Shown piece after piece: positions 41,223 through 53,180 of a stretch of DNA of 64,000 nucleotides. Source of the stretch: Nansenia antarctica. Taxonomy: Eukaryota > Chordata > Actinopteri > Argentiniformes > Microstomatidae. Position 1 is the stretch's first letter. The number at the start of each line of letters is the position of its first letter. Under the pieces are notes generated by a model that had not been told where the DNA came from, ran no database searches, and saw only the letters and a list, made by a program, of their open reading frames with translations. The translations under genes were made by a program, and so were the position numbers. The stretch is from assembly GCA_963989245.1 (NCBI GenBank), contig OZ022342.1:41668979-41732978 (forward strand), read 5' to 3'.

Positions 41223-42441
41223 CAGGCGCGGATCTATGGGTGGGCCTGGGTGGGCCTAGGCCCGCCCAGATTGACAGCTGGCCCACCCAGTCAGATTCAT
41301 AAAAATACATATTTTTTTATAATAAAATATTTGTAAAGTTTAATTTTCACTAACTAACTGTAATGTGAATAGTTTTGTCTTGGAAATGATTACAAGTATG
41401 TATTAATACTAATAATATTCAACTTCCTCTCTTACGTTTACATTGCTTCCTCTTTTACGTTTACTCTGATTGTTCAGTTGACCTTGACCAGTTGTTCAGT
41501 GTGCGCGCTACGATGGCTAAACAGCTAACATTGTCCCGCTTTCTTAAAAAGCCACGTCTGGAAGTCAGTGAAAATAATGAAAGTTTGGACCAGGCCTTGT
41601 CTAGAAATCTTATTTATTCACAATAACAGATGATGACGCCACACGCCGACGTGCGGAGAGTCCGAGACAGCGCTGTAATAGTTCGGTTAAGTATATTTTT
41701 TATGAGACTTTCCAAGATTAAAACGAAGAGGGAAACATTTGTGTGGAACAACATTGTGTATGCCTTCACTGGATATAATAATATAATACAATAGAAGCAC
41801 ACAACTTTACACAACAATATATGTGTATACACCAGTTTACGTAAATCCCCTAATAAGCAGCGTTAGGTTTTGTAATAAAATGATGGATCACCACAACTGG
41901 TCCGAGCCAGGTACATAACATGTATGATTCAACTTGAGCTTTCGGTTTGCACTGGACTGTCAACACCCACAGTTAAAAGCTTGCAAATGATAATACAGGG
42001 ATTTCTTATTACAATTTCTATACTTGGTCCTCCATAGTTGATGGTTATTGGTTAATTCATTGACTATTGCGTGCGCTTGAATGCCTTGCGTGTGTGTATT
42101 ATAATAACTTGTTTGGCTGTCCGTTGCATTCTCTGGGTAGACAGGTACTTTATTTATTTTCCGTTCGTTTCATGGTCTGCATAGTGATCTCCTCCAGTCC
42201 CTGCGAATATTTTGCGTGCGTGCGTGCGTGTGCGTGTGTGTGCATGCGTGTTGGTCGTACCCAAATGTTTCGAGCACCCACGGGCAGAAACATAAATCGG
42301 CGCCTATGATCGCGAGCCCGGTTGTGTTCCATCCATCTGGCTGCTCATACATAGGTCTAAAACGTGCGGTGATGAGTTTCACTCAGGCCTACCCAGATTT
42401 TTCCAGGCCTACCCATCAGCCACTTTCTGTATCCGCCACTG
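41223..42441. mobile_element. hAT element, 1219 bp
   Basis: Exact duplication CATCACAT at 41215-41222 and 42442-42449. Ends CAGGCGCGGATCTATGG and GTATCCGCCACTG are an imperfect inverted pair. Subterminal GGGTGGGCCT repeats at the left and GGCCTACCC at the right match each other inverted. Confidence 0.88.
41513..41626 (+). pseudogene. N-terminal stub of a TTF/ZMYM-type hAT transposase
   Basis: MAKQLTLSRFLKKPRLEVSE then NNESLDQALS, stopping after 37 codons. The L-RFL--P start with a Ser/Glu/Asn-rich continuation is usual for this transposase class. Internally deleted copy; weak evidence. Confidence 0.5.
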
Positions 42442-43239
42442 CATCACATGTTTTAATCTGAAGCTTGATTTTAAAGCAACCCAACTTTAAAGCAACCCAA
42501 TGTAAGTTTAGTTATTTCACTCGTAGCTCGGGCTGTGGGGGTGCTAGAGGAGGGAGCCTCTAAGTCCCCTGAAGACGTACAAACAAACTGCACGTTGATA
42601 CGACCTTCCTAGCCGGAGATATGGCCACACATTACAAAAACTCCCTTTTTTTTTTTTTTTTTTTTTTGATATTTAAAAAAATAATAATCGCAAATTAATC
42701 GCAATCGCGATATCTGTCCAAATAATCGCAATTCCATTTTTTCCCCAAATCGTGCAGCCCTAATTGATATGCACCAATTTGTGCCCTTTCTGCATCAATA
42801 TATGGTGGAAATGTCATTATTTATGTAAAGGAAAACACAATATTCAGGCACCAGATGACCATTCAAAATATAATGCAATATAAGGCTCTCAGGCATTCTG
42901 TACTTTCAAATATGTATTCTCCTTGAGCAGTCAACATACTATCAGCTATTTCGCTAGCAAAAACGAAAGCTAACTTATTTGCGAAACAGCGCCCCTGCCA
43001 CCACGTCGGCGCAGTGCCGCAATTGCAGTTAGAAATTGGGTCAATGACGTGACGTGCATATTTTTGTGTCATGTATATTATTTCCATTTAAAAATAGATT
43101 AATCAATTCAAGTCATATATGATTTTATTCTATACAACATGGTTAGTTTGAATGTATTGTCAGTACATTCTAATAATATGGATTACTAATGTCAGGTGGC
43201 GCAACCGTCTCAACAAAGGAACAGATTAAGAACACTGTT

Positions 43240-45424
43240 CTTTAAGCCTGGATTCGCCTATTGTATACTGACCCCCAATCCTGTGTATGTACCAACAATA
43301 CTCGATCTAAATACTTCACTCTTTCACGGGGCACTCGCCAGGGGTGCCCTCTGAGTCCCCTTTTATTTGCCATAGCGATTGAACCCCTTTCAATTACTCT
43401 ACGGACCTCCCCTCTGATGCAAGGTATTAGACGGGGGGACGTAGAACATCGTATCTCGCTTTACGAGGACGACCTTCTACTTTATGTCGGGAACCCTATG
43501 GCCAACATCCCCAATATAATTTCTATTTTAGATAACTTCAGCTCCTTTTCCGGATACAAATTAAACTATCAAAAGAGTGTATGCTTCCCAGTTAACTCCC
43601 TGGCGACACAATTAAAACAGGCTGACATCCCTTTTTCCTTCTCTCAGTCAGGATTCAAGTATCTTGGTGTAAACATTACCCGTTCATACTCAGCCCTTTT
43701 TTCTGAAAATGTTGACCAATTAAAAAAGATCTCCTGAGATGGAACAAGCTTCCTCTAACACTTACAGGTAGGATTAACTCGGTAAAAATGACAATACTCC
43801 CCAAATTCCTATATTTATTTCAGTCAATCCCTATATTCTTACCAAAATCGTTTTTTCAAAATCTAAACAAACTGATCTCTTCGTTCATTTGGGCAGACAA
43901 GCGGCCAAGAATTAATATAAGGATACTACAGGATCAGAAACAGAAACAGAACGGCGGCCTTGCGCTCCCCAACTTTTTATACTATTATTGGGCAGCAAAC
44001 ATCCATAAGCTCATTTACTGGTACCATACCTCAGAGGCCCCATGGTATGTAATAGAGGAAACATCTTGTACAGGAACCTCGCTATCTGCTCTGCTATGTT
44101 CTCCCTATCCCTCTACTCCTGTTTCCCGATACTCAAAGAATCCTATTGTCATAGCTTCTCTGAAAAGTTGGTTCCAATTCCGTCGCTACTTTAAATTCTC
44201 CCCCACTTCAACTTTAGGACCAGTCTCCGCAAACCATTTGTTCCCACCATCCACGATAGATACCGCCTTCTCATTATGGAAGAGGAAGGGAATAAGAAAT
44301 ATTAGGGATCTGTACTATGAGGGAATTTTCTCCACATTTGAACACTTACTGGACAAATACAATCTGCCACGGCACCATCAATTCCGATACTTCCAGATCC
44401 GCAATTTTGTTAAGTCCCAATTCCCAGAATTTCCTTCAGTACCGGCCCTGTCACCATGGGAAGAATTATTCAAACTTAAACCCTCGAACAACTCACACAT
44501 TTCTCATATTCATGGTCTTCTTATGACTTTTGGGGAACAAATCCCCCTCAAATCTAGATCAGCCTGGGAAGAGGAGTTGGGAAGGAGTTTCGAGGATGAC
44601 TGGTGGAGGGAGGCAATTAGTAGAATCAATTCTACTACTTCATGTGCAAGACTGGGCCTCATCCAATTCAAGGTGTTCCACAGGCTCCACTATTCTAAAG
44701 CCAGACTGACAGAAATATTCCCAGAACTGGATGACAAATGTGATCGGTGTAGCCACACCCCGCCAACCTTAGTCACATGTTTTACTTTTGTCCCAAATTG
44801 CAACCATTTTGGGAAACATTTTTCAGGACTCTGTCAACTATTTGGGGTGTAGATTTACAACCCTGCCCTCAGATATCCATTTTCGGAGTCCCCAAAACCA
44901 TCCTCAACCTAAATAATATTCAGAAAGATGTAATATCATTCTCTTCTCTCATAGCTCGGAGAAGAATCCTTTTATATTGGAAGTCCACTAGCCCCCCAAC
45001 AATCAAGTCATGGATAGAGGACATGATGACATTTATAAAACTGGAAAAAATTAAATTTACACTTAGGGGTTCCTCTCTGAACTTTCTTGCCAGATGGCAA
45101 CCATTTTTGTCACATATAGACAACATGTCTGAACTTCCAGAGTAATTTTTCTTTCTACACTCTGTTTTCCTGTAATTATCAATTATTATTATTTTTTTTT
45201 ACATTTTTGCTCTCACCAACTCATTTTCATTTTTAGACCCCTCTGAGCAATCTTTTCTCTTTTTTCTTCTTTCTTTCTTTCCTTCCTTCTTTCGTTTTCT
45301 CTTGTTTTTTCTTTTTTTTTGGTATTTAGACTATAATTTGTCTTCAAATAACGTGATATGCTTGCATTGTACCGTATGTACTTATGTGTAAAGAAAATAA
45401 TAAAAAATAAAAAAAAACAAAAAA
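43240..45424 (+). mobile_element. Tx1/L1-type LINE, 5'-truncated
   Basis: AAGAACACTGTT is duplicated at 43228-43239 and 45425-45436, and the 3' end is A-rich, so it inserted by target-primed reverse transcription. It begins mid reverse transcriptase. Confidence 0.92.
43255..45145 (+). pseudogene. Tx1/L1-like LINE ORF2 C-terminal half
   Basis: Open segments at 43261-43737, 43788-44852 and 44777-45145 are one gene with frameshifts near 43740 and 44780. TLSRGTRQGCPLSPLLFAIA is reverse transcriptase motif 4, followed by RISLYEDDLLLYV where the catalytic box reads YEDD in place of the usual YADD, then GYKLNYQKSVCFPV. The second segment has SSFIWADKRPRINIRILQ and GGLALPNFLYYYWAANIHKL, characteristic of Tx1/L1 proteins, and a C-terminal cysteine cluster CDRCSHTPPTL then HMFYFCPKLQPFW across the frameshift. 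Inactive. Confidence 0.88.
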
Positions 45425-46322
45425 AAGAACACTGTTAAAAGTGGTATTTTAATAATAATATATTCAATATAAAATACTGTGGCATGATTTTATGTTTGAA
45501 ACCTTTCAAATAAACACACATTTACAAATAACAATAGTTTTAAAGCCATTGAGATAATTGAGGAACTTTTGTCCCGTAAAAAATGTTCCTCAAATGTCAG
45601 GGTGGCACAACCGTAAACATGGGACTTTTATTTTGAAATCAAGAGACTATAGCATCAGCCAAATGTTTCATCATCCAGAGGACCCTGTCTGACATCTGTG
45701 GCTGAGTGAAAAGATTTGTAGAGCGCTCTCAAATATTGATAAAAATAGATAGTTTCACCTCAGAGGTAGGAGGGTATATTTTCCATGTCAGGTGGTACAA
45801 CCAATGTAAAACTAGGAAAATGTTATTTTATCATAAAACTACTATTCTGTTTTAAAATTATTTGTATGATATTGCTAGCATAGGTCAAAGCTAATGCAGG
45901 TGTCCAACTAGAAGCCTGTTTAATTTGAAATCAGTGTCAAAAGTCAGCTGGTGCAACCGGTATGTCAGTTGGCGCAACCACAATTAATGCCACTATATGG
46001 AATAAATAATGTTATTTAAAGCTCCAAGATGCTCTAAAATGTGTATTTGTGTCTACTTAAATATATATTAACACTTTTAAACATTTCACGATTATAATGT
46101 CTTTAATTTTAATCATTTTAGATGCCACTGTCAGTGAAGGAAAAAGCAGCCCAAAAACTATTATTATAATTAATTTTTTTGTCTAATAGATATAGATAGA
46201 TATAGATAATAGCTACATGACAAAGATTTCACTTAATAAATAAATAATAGGAAAATATAAATACTTTTACAAATAATTGGTTGCACCACCTGACAGTTTT
46301 TGAGCAATTAAGTTAGTAATAC

Positions 46323-46356
<34 letters not shown>

Positions 46357-46978
46357 CGGCATGTTTAAGCACATTGTCACATACTCAAAAATATAAATTG
46401 TATGTATTTTGAACAAAGTTTTAAAAAAAAACTTTTTAGAAGCCTTATTCGTCATTGACCCAATTACAGAAATCCACCGAGTGCAACGCTTGTAGAAAAT
46501 ACGACCATCAGTTTGTCGAGAGCTGGAGGCGGCTAGAAATATGACGGAGGCGGCCACCTCATAATTCTCTATGCAGGAAAAACCCTGGCCATTTAGAAGT
46601 CTGTCCATCACCACAACACATAGCTAGCTAGTAGCTACATGGCTAGCTAACGTTACTCTCGCTGCTATGTTATGATTAGCTAAATTGATGCTAACGTAGC
46701 ATGCGAGCTACGAGCTAGATAACGTAGGTGCGAGCACCACAATGACAATAGGCTACCGTAGCTAGCCAGCTACATAGCTAACGTTACTAACACCAGAAGA
46801 CAAGACATACAAACTGTGGTGAGCTACATTGCTTGTGTAACATTAGCTAGTAGCCTCCTCCATGTTTCCACTGGTCGCAGCCATGTTGTTTATTTGCGAC
46901 GCACTGACGCACATTACGCAAGTCGACGTATTGACGTAGTCGATTACGTCGACGCGTCGTCCCAGCCCTAATATGCAC

Positions 46979-47736
46979 ACTATATGAAACAAATATTTTT
47001 AATATAAATGTGTAATTACATATTTACATTTCAGCGTGGCCCCAGGGCACAGTAAAAGGCATAAATACACTTTGTACATTTAACAACGTTAACAACGTTT
47101 AAACTGCTATTACCCGGACGCTGCTTTTACACACATCAGCATCACATTAGCTACCCTGACTGAGGTTCTCTGCTCCTTCTCTTTCACACAGGGCTTCAAT
47201 ACAGAGAGTCCATTCTGTCCAACTCTATCCAATTAAAGATGCCAATTAAGTGAAGATTGGGATAAAAAAACAAAGGCACTTTGTGGCCCAGCGGGGGGGG
47301 GGGGGGGGAGCTGGCTTCTCTCTAGGCCCAGAGAGCCAAAGCCTACTCTACAAGTCTTAACACTAATACAACAAATGAATGAATCCAACATTTCTGTTTC
47401 GTTACACAACACGTTAGCCTAACCAAATAAATTCACCTCAGATTAAAAAACAGAAGGTCAGATTGACCAGATTCAGTTGAACACTTGAACAACTTGATAT
47501 TGCTCAAACAACCAACCTGTGATGTCAAAAACGTATTCCAATTCTGTTTTCAATGACAGTGTAGGCTTAAAGGGATGTTGGCCCTGACCTTGGGTGTAGG
47601 CGATGAGCCCAGACAGTGGGTTGTTAGGCCTATGCTGCTTCCTTAGATACTGATTAGCCTAGTCTTTTCTTGGGGCCCATTCATTCAAGTATGTCCAAAA
47701 CTCCTTCCAGACACTGCAATCTGTCATTGTGTTATG
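46979..47736. other. non-coding; nothing recognised
   Basis: A G-run at 47292-47307. No exon-like ORF or complete element. Confidence 0.5.
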
Positions 47737-47741
47737 CTGTT

Positions 47742-48486
47742 CAGTGTTTCCTCCAGGAATTTTTACCATGGTGGCGGGTAGTGCTGACCGCGCGATTTTT
47801 TCGCGTGCACGCGCATGAAACGCGCACGCGCGCTCAAAACAACGACGTCATTTCAGCCAAAACTCGAAAATAAAATGTTTTCCTGTAAATTAAAAACAAG
47901 GGTAGTCCGTCCGTCCGTCCCTCTCTGGAATGGAATGGAATGGACTTTATTTGTCATTGCTACAGTACAGGTACCAGACAACGAAATGGTCCATTAAATA
48001 AAATGACACGGTTCAAATGTTCACGCCGGCAGTCCGGCTCTCACACATACTGGCAGCGTCCCGGTCTGACTTAGCTCTCGTTTGTGCACGGCTTTCTTTC
48101 TTTCCTTCCTTCCTTCCTTCCTTTATGTGAAGTGGCCGGTCCCGGGCACAGCTGCCTCGCATCCGCTCAACGAGCCCGGCGGTTCGGTGCTGCGCTGATT
48201 AGCGGATGCGGGACAGCTGTGTGAGCGGATCGCTCCATCTCTCATCTTGATGAAGATGAATGATCTTTATTGTCATTGTAACAGGTACAACGTAATTTAA
48301 ATGAGGAATCACAAAACAGTTTTGCAAGCGCGTCGCTTCGCGCTTGTGGGTGTGTCTAGCGCTGTGAAGGTCTGAAAAGCGGCCTAAATCTTTTTTTTTT
48401 TTTTTGGGTTGAGAAATCTGCATGGTGGCGGAGGAAATTCCATGGTGGCGGACCGCCACGATGAAATGCATGTAGAGGAAACACTG
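47742..48486. mobile_element. TTF-hAT family, short inverted copy
   Basis: Starts CAGTGTTTCCTCCAGGAATT and ends CATGTAGAGGAAACACTG, i.e. reversed relative to 35111. CTGTT flanks both sides (47737-47741, 48487-48491). Deleted to 745 bp; contains two LINE tails (47926-47989, 48255-48300) and a (CTTC)n tract near 48098. Confidence 0.85.
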
Positions 48487-48491
48487 CTGTT

Positions 48492-49445
48492 AATACACTT
48501 GTTGTCATGATAACAGAATGCCAAAGTGAATTACAGCATAGGTTAAGCGACTTTACAAAAATGTTAAGTCTTCAGAGGGGGGATTCTGTCATATGATGTG
48601 TTGGTTGTAAGTGTCTTAAAGGTATTTTGGACATTATTGCCAGAATGAATGATTACCCAGTAACTAAGAAGTAAAATACGTAACTAAAAACTGTCTGGAT
48701 TAATCAACTACAGCCAAAGTCAGGGCCAAACCAGGATTTTCATATTATTTTTGTATGTAAAAAGTTGAACATTCCTTTAATGCTTAACGCATGCAAGTGG
48801 TGATCACAGTGTGACTAATGCTTCCGTTGTTCCCTCTGCCTGTGGCCTAGCGTAGGCCTGATGAGTGTGACATCACTGAGAGTCTCCAGGCTGGTACTCT
48901 CACGGCATTTCATTCACAAAGACTGAGAGAATCACTTAAAGCAGGGGGTGAATCACAACCAGGGCTCAGTGGAGTGCCAAGTGCATCTCCATGCCAACTA
49001 TGTGCTATGGAATTGTAGCTGTGAAAGATTTAAGAGGTAGATCCTCCCACCTCCAATGCTCAGGATAAGTGTGTCTATGATGACCCTCCGTGTCACACAG
49101 AACCTTCCCTTTGAGCTGGTACACCATTCAATGCTAAGTAATGCTCTGATGTTCCGTTCCGTTTTCTTTTGCAACGAACAATATGGTAAACCTAACCCCA
49201 AATCTAACCCGTAGGCGATGAAGCTAGGGAGACAGAAAGGTTGCTTTCAGCTGTCCATACCTGACTGAAAAAAGCAATTTCTCACCACGCTTGTGATTCG
49301 TGCTTGGTGGGAATTAACACTTTGGCCTAAATGTAAAGGATATATTGCAAAATAGTGGGCTGACCTGTTGACATCAGAAGGTTGGAATCAGATAAGGAAT
49401 GGATAGTTGATGGCCGATTCAGTGATGAACTTATTGAAATTATAA
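48492..49445. other. non-coding; nothing recognised
   Basis: Ordinary sequence, no array, element end or coding signal identified. Confidence 0.5.
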
Positions 49446-49453
49446 GTGCCTAT

Positions 49454-51647
49454 TAGGGTTGGGCGCTATCCATTTGTTGACACCGTTAAACCGTCCCCAA
49501 ATGTAACTGCAGTATACGATATTACCACGGGATTACGCTGTAGGGCTTTGAGGGAGCTGACAATTTCAAATGATGCATTGTGTGACAGCGGAGGTGAAAG
49601 TTTGACTGCCCTAGCTCAGCCAACCTGCTCCAACACTTTCGGCGAGCAGTTCTGAAAAATGCGCAAAAAAAAGAAAACAGTGCTAAAAATACTTTTGGTT
49701 CATAATGACACTATGGCGGGACAAATCAGAGTATGTATGGGAAACACTGCCAACACTTACCCGAGTACAAAGCGCAAAACGTGTTACGGGCAGAGTGCAG
49801 GGATTAAAGCAAAAAAAAATCTCCTGACTGAAAATTTGTTCAAGCCAAGTCATATTCTCATTTTAACCTCCACTATATGTTTGTATTTTATAACGTTAGC
49901 GTTTTAAGGGAAGAAGATTCTTTTGAACAGCTTTTCTATTGCCAGTTTGCTTTTATGTGATACGCTCGGCGGAGAGGGTGATTGGCTGCCCTTTGCCCCC
50001 CCTTGAGGCCCTGTTTAAAAGTAGGGCTTTGGGGAGGGCCAGGAAGATCATGGCTGACCCCGCACACCCAGGACACGGTCTCTTCGCCCCGCTCCCCTCA
50101 GGCAGGAGGGTGCGGTCCCTAAAAACTGTGAAGGCCCGACATACAAACAGCTTTTTCCCCACAGCCATCCGGCTCCTAAATGCCGCTGCCCCCCCCCCCC
50201 CTGACCTGACCCCCTATCTATCTATCTACCCTCCCTCCACCCCCACTGGACTGTCTGGATATGAACACTTGAACACTTGATCTCTGCACTTTATATTTAT
50301 ATTAATTATGACTCTTGCACTTCGATGTTGGTTTGCACTGTCTTGTCCTGTCTTGCACCTGTCCTGCTGTAAACCGTGCTCCATTGTTCCAAACCAAATT
50401 CCTAACATGTTTACATGTCATGGCAATAAAAGTCTTCTGATTCTGATTCTGATTTATGTGATATCAATGCTGTTTTCAATTCATGAAATAAAATTGATAC
50501 TTATTGCAAGGGTTGACTCTGACATACAAATAATCAGATAATGGGTGTGGCTTAGACAATTAGGGGGAGTGGCTTGTATGAAAGTGGGTGTGGCCTGTCG
50601 GTGGGGCCGAGCCGATTCTTAAAATATCTGAACCGTGTCTGTGGCACTTGTGGTTGCTGAGCTAAAGTCCTTTAACCTTCCTTTAACCACTAGGCCGGAA
50701 AAGCCTTCATTAAAGTGGGTGGCTGCTGCTGGCGTACGTTTGGGCCCAGGGAACGGGCATGGAAAGAGTCACAGTCACCAAACTCTACACACTCCTTGAT
50801 TGTATCCCTACATTGTACCAAATCAACTTTCAGAGTCCTAGGCCATTCCTGGGAGGCCTTGCACGCGAGCTAGCGGGAACCTGTAGGGAGCTCTAATGCT
50901 TGATGTGAAGTGCCTAGTGTAAAAAGACATGTTCTCACACGTACAGGGGTACAGGGAGTACAACATGTTGCATTTTCATGCCATTAGGGTTAGGGCTTCC
51001 TAGGGTTTCCTAGGGTTAGAGATGCATTTGGACTTCTGGAGTACCCACTACTTTCAATGGGTTCTGAAGGTCTGAGAGCAAAGGGCTTTCTACCAGGGGT
51101 AACTAACCCTGGGTAGAACCTTGGGTTCAAATCTGGAGTGTGTGGGACCAAATGTGTAGATGTGGTGAGCTAATGAAGCTCTTTGAGATTGAGATGAGAA
51201 AAGGGCGCTTGTCTCTTTAAGGCCAGGAGGGAGTTAGCGACTAGCGATGTTAGCTTAGCGCCAGTTTAACAGAAGTAACTTCACTTTTAACATGACTTCC
51301 CGTGGTCGTAGCGGGCTGGTTGACGGCTTAAAATGACCGTGGAGACCTGTAGACCTTATCCAGCCATAGTCTTGTGTTTCTACCCCGGGGCATAGCCGGT
51401 GTTATTCACGGACAAACACTCCGTAGTAGAGTGGTTCTAGTACACTGGACATATGTAGCCAATTGACGGAAATCCGTCGCGACTTGGAAAAAATTGACGG
51501 AAATCCGTCGTAGCGACGGAGAACTTTAATCCCTGAGAGTGCTGTGAGTTGCATTGCGCAGCAGATTCTTTTTTTCATGCCGGTATTGAAACGGACACCG
51601 TTGCTATTTTCAAATACTGTGGTATACGGTATTACCGCCCAACCCTA
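49454..51647. mobile_element. hAT element, 2194 bp, hosting a LINE
   Basis: Ends TAGGGTTGGGCGCTATCC and the inverted TACCGCCCAACCCTA; exact duplication GTGCCTAT at 49446-49453 and 51648-51655. Non-coding apart from the inserted LINE. Confidence 0.94.
49963..50452 (+). mobile_element. short LINE insert with ORF2 C-terminus
   Basis: TTTATGTGATA is duplicated at 49952-49962 and 50453-50463. The plus strand encodes RVIGCPLPPLEALFKSRALG, RARKIMADPAHPGHGLFAPL, PSGRRVRSL and ARHTNSFFPTAIRLLNAA, a C-terminal signature of I/Nimb-like non-LTR elements as far as I recall. The tail ends (GATTCT)n after AATAAAAGTC. Confidence 0.82.
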
Positions 51648-51655
51648 GTGCCTAT

Positions 51656-52391
51656 AGGAGTGTGACTGTGCAACCCAAAAAATAATCTGATATACCGTAA
51701 TATGATAATATGATATGACGAAAGCAAGGGAAGCGAGAGCGGGGTTGGTAGTGGCGGTCTACCTTTCACCCGGTCCAGAAAGAGTAGAAAAAAACCCTGC
51801 TGCTCACTGGAGGGTGCAGTGCTCCACGAGTCATTGCAGGGAAAGATAATGGCAGTCTGTCTGTCCCCGTTCATGGCATATTAATACTCTGACTGTATTC
51901 AGGGGGGGGGTCTGCCGTGACAGGAATACTCTGAATGCCTCTCTTCATGACGGCCCAAAGTGGCCCATGCACAAGGCTCAGAGGACAGTCTGCCCGACAC
52001 AGACCACAGATTATACATCCTCAATGCCATACACATCACCCACAATCCTTTAGACTTTGTGTTCCCTCGCCAAGCGACGAAACTGGTGAAAAACGTTGGG
52101 TAGGGTTCCAGGGTTTTAGCATTACAGAGAACCATGCAGAGCAAAACCACCGTGTCTGTTCACCCATAGCTCATAATGTCGGTTGGATCATGTTAGGAGC
52201 GAGTGAACCGGCCTTAGGGAGCGAGGCCATGGTGACTTAGCGAGGCAGCGCCGTCTGATCCCCTTCACTTTGTTGTGGGGGGTTTCTCTCAGAGCATGTT
52301 GTGGGGGGTTTCTCTCAGAGCATCTAGGCCCGGGCCTTCCACATCACAGAGTAAGAGGGTGCCGTGGACGAGCGGTGCTCACAGTGCCGTT
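51656..52391. other. non-coding; nothing recognised
   Basis: A GGTTTCTCTCAGAGCATGTT block is tandemly duplicated at about 52272-52324. No gene seen. Confidence 0.5.
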
Positions 52392-52640
52392 CCCACAAAC
52401 CCACCCTGACCAGCAGCGTGGTGTGGGGCCATGGGGGCAGGCTGGGGGGGGGCCATGGGGGCAGGCTGGGGGGGCCATGGGGGCAGGCTGAGGGGGCCAT
52501 GGGGGCAGGCTGAGATGCCACAAACCCACCCTGACCAGCAGTGTGATGGGGGGGCCATAGGGGCAGGCTGGGGGGGCCATGGGGGCAGGCTGAGGGGCCA
52601 CAAACCCACCCTGACCAGCATTGCTCTGCAGCTCCAACAC
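52392..52640 (+). repeat. G-rich repeat, two unit levels
   Basis: CATGGGGGCAGGCTGGGGGG units (about 22 bp) sit between three copies of ACAAACCCACCCTGACCAGC (52395, 52518, 52600). Long G runs on the plus strand. Confidence 0.88.
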
Positions 52641-53036
52641 CAGGGTGAGAGAGACAATTGGTTTGTTTGAGTTTGGACTGTTTGATAATTAGATTCCTTA
52701 TATTGTGGCTAGGGCTGTCCCAAACGACTATTTTTCTAATTTTTAATCTAGCGATTATTTTTTTCGATTAGTCGATTACTCTAACGACTATTTTTTTTTT
52801 TTTTACTGTTTGATTAATGTATCACTTAATTTCACCCAAAATAATGGCTGTATTGTCTCTCTCTGTTTAACAGTGTCTTTATAAAGCACTCTGGGTAATA
52901 GCTGCTGCTCTTACCTAAAACAAAGCAGCGTGTGACATGCACATTACTCAGACGGCCGCCCCTTTAAATGATCAGCTGATGTATGGGGGCTGTCTGTGGG
53001 CCCGCAATTAAACACAGACACCTTTAATTCGGCGAC

Positions 53037-53107
<71 letters not shown>

Positions 53108-53108
53108 G
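53037..53108. repeat. (CTA)n microsatellite
   Basis: About 24 units, longer than in family copy 1. Confidence 0.95.
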
Positions 53109-53180
53109 TAACTGCCTCTGTCAAACAGCCCCAGACACAGGGCAGACTCACTGCTATGTTTAGCCAACTTGAATGCCAAC

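Larger units (their letters stand above)
40065..42762. mobile_element. hAT element, 2698 bp, hosting another hAT
   Basis: Ends TAGGGCTGCACGATTAATCG and the inverted AAATCGTGCAGCCCTA; exact duplication ATTGATAT at 40057-40064 and 42763-42770. Family copy 2 of the outer hAT has the uninterrupted site at about 54415. Block 40230-40320 is shared with the hAT at 27891. Confidence 0.94.
43034..46465. mobile_element. unclassified element with repeated GTCAGGTGGCGCAACC motif
   Basis: 16-bp inverted ends AATTGGGTCAATGACG (43034-43049) and its complement (46450-46465); family copy 2 of the host hAT lacks this block. A TGTCAGGTGGCGCAACC-like motif recurs at about 43192, 45596, 45788, 45950, 45965 and, inverted, 46279. 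No transposase frame. It carries a LINE (43240-45424). Confidence 0.7.
39443..46970. mobile_element. hAT element, family copy 1, with nested insertions
   Basis: Ends TAGGGCTGTCCCTAACGACT and the inverted CGTCGTCCCAGCCCTA; exact duplication ATATGCAC at 39435-39442 and 46971-46978. Family copy 2 is at 52710-54779 and lacks the inserts at 40065 and 43034. It includes a (CTA)n tract (39781-39837). Confidence 0.93.

Noticed and set aside
52344..52657. Pro-rich minus-strand ORFs
   Set aside because: Translations of the G-rich repeat.
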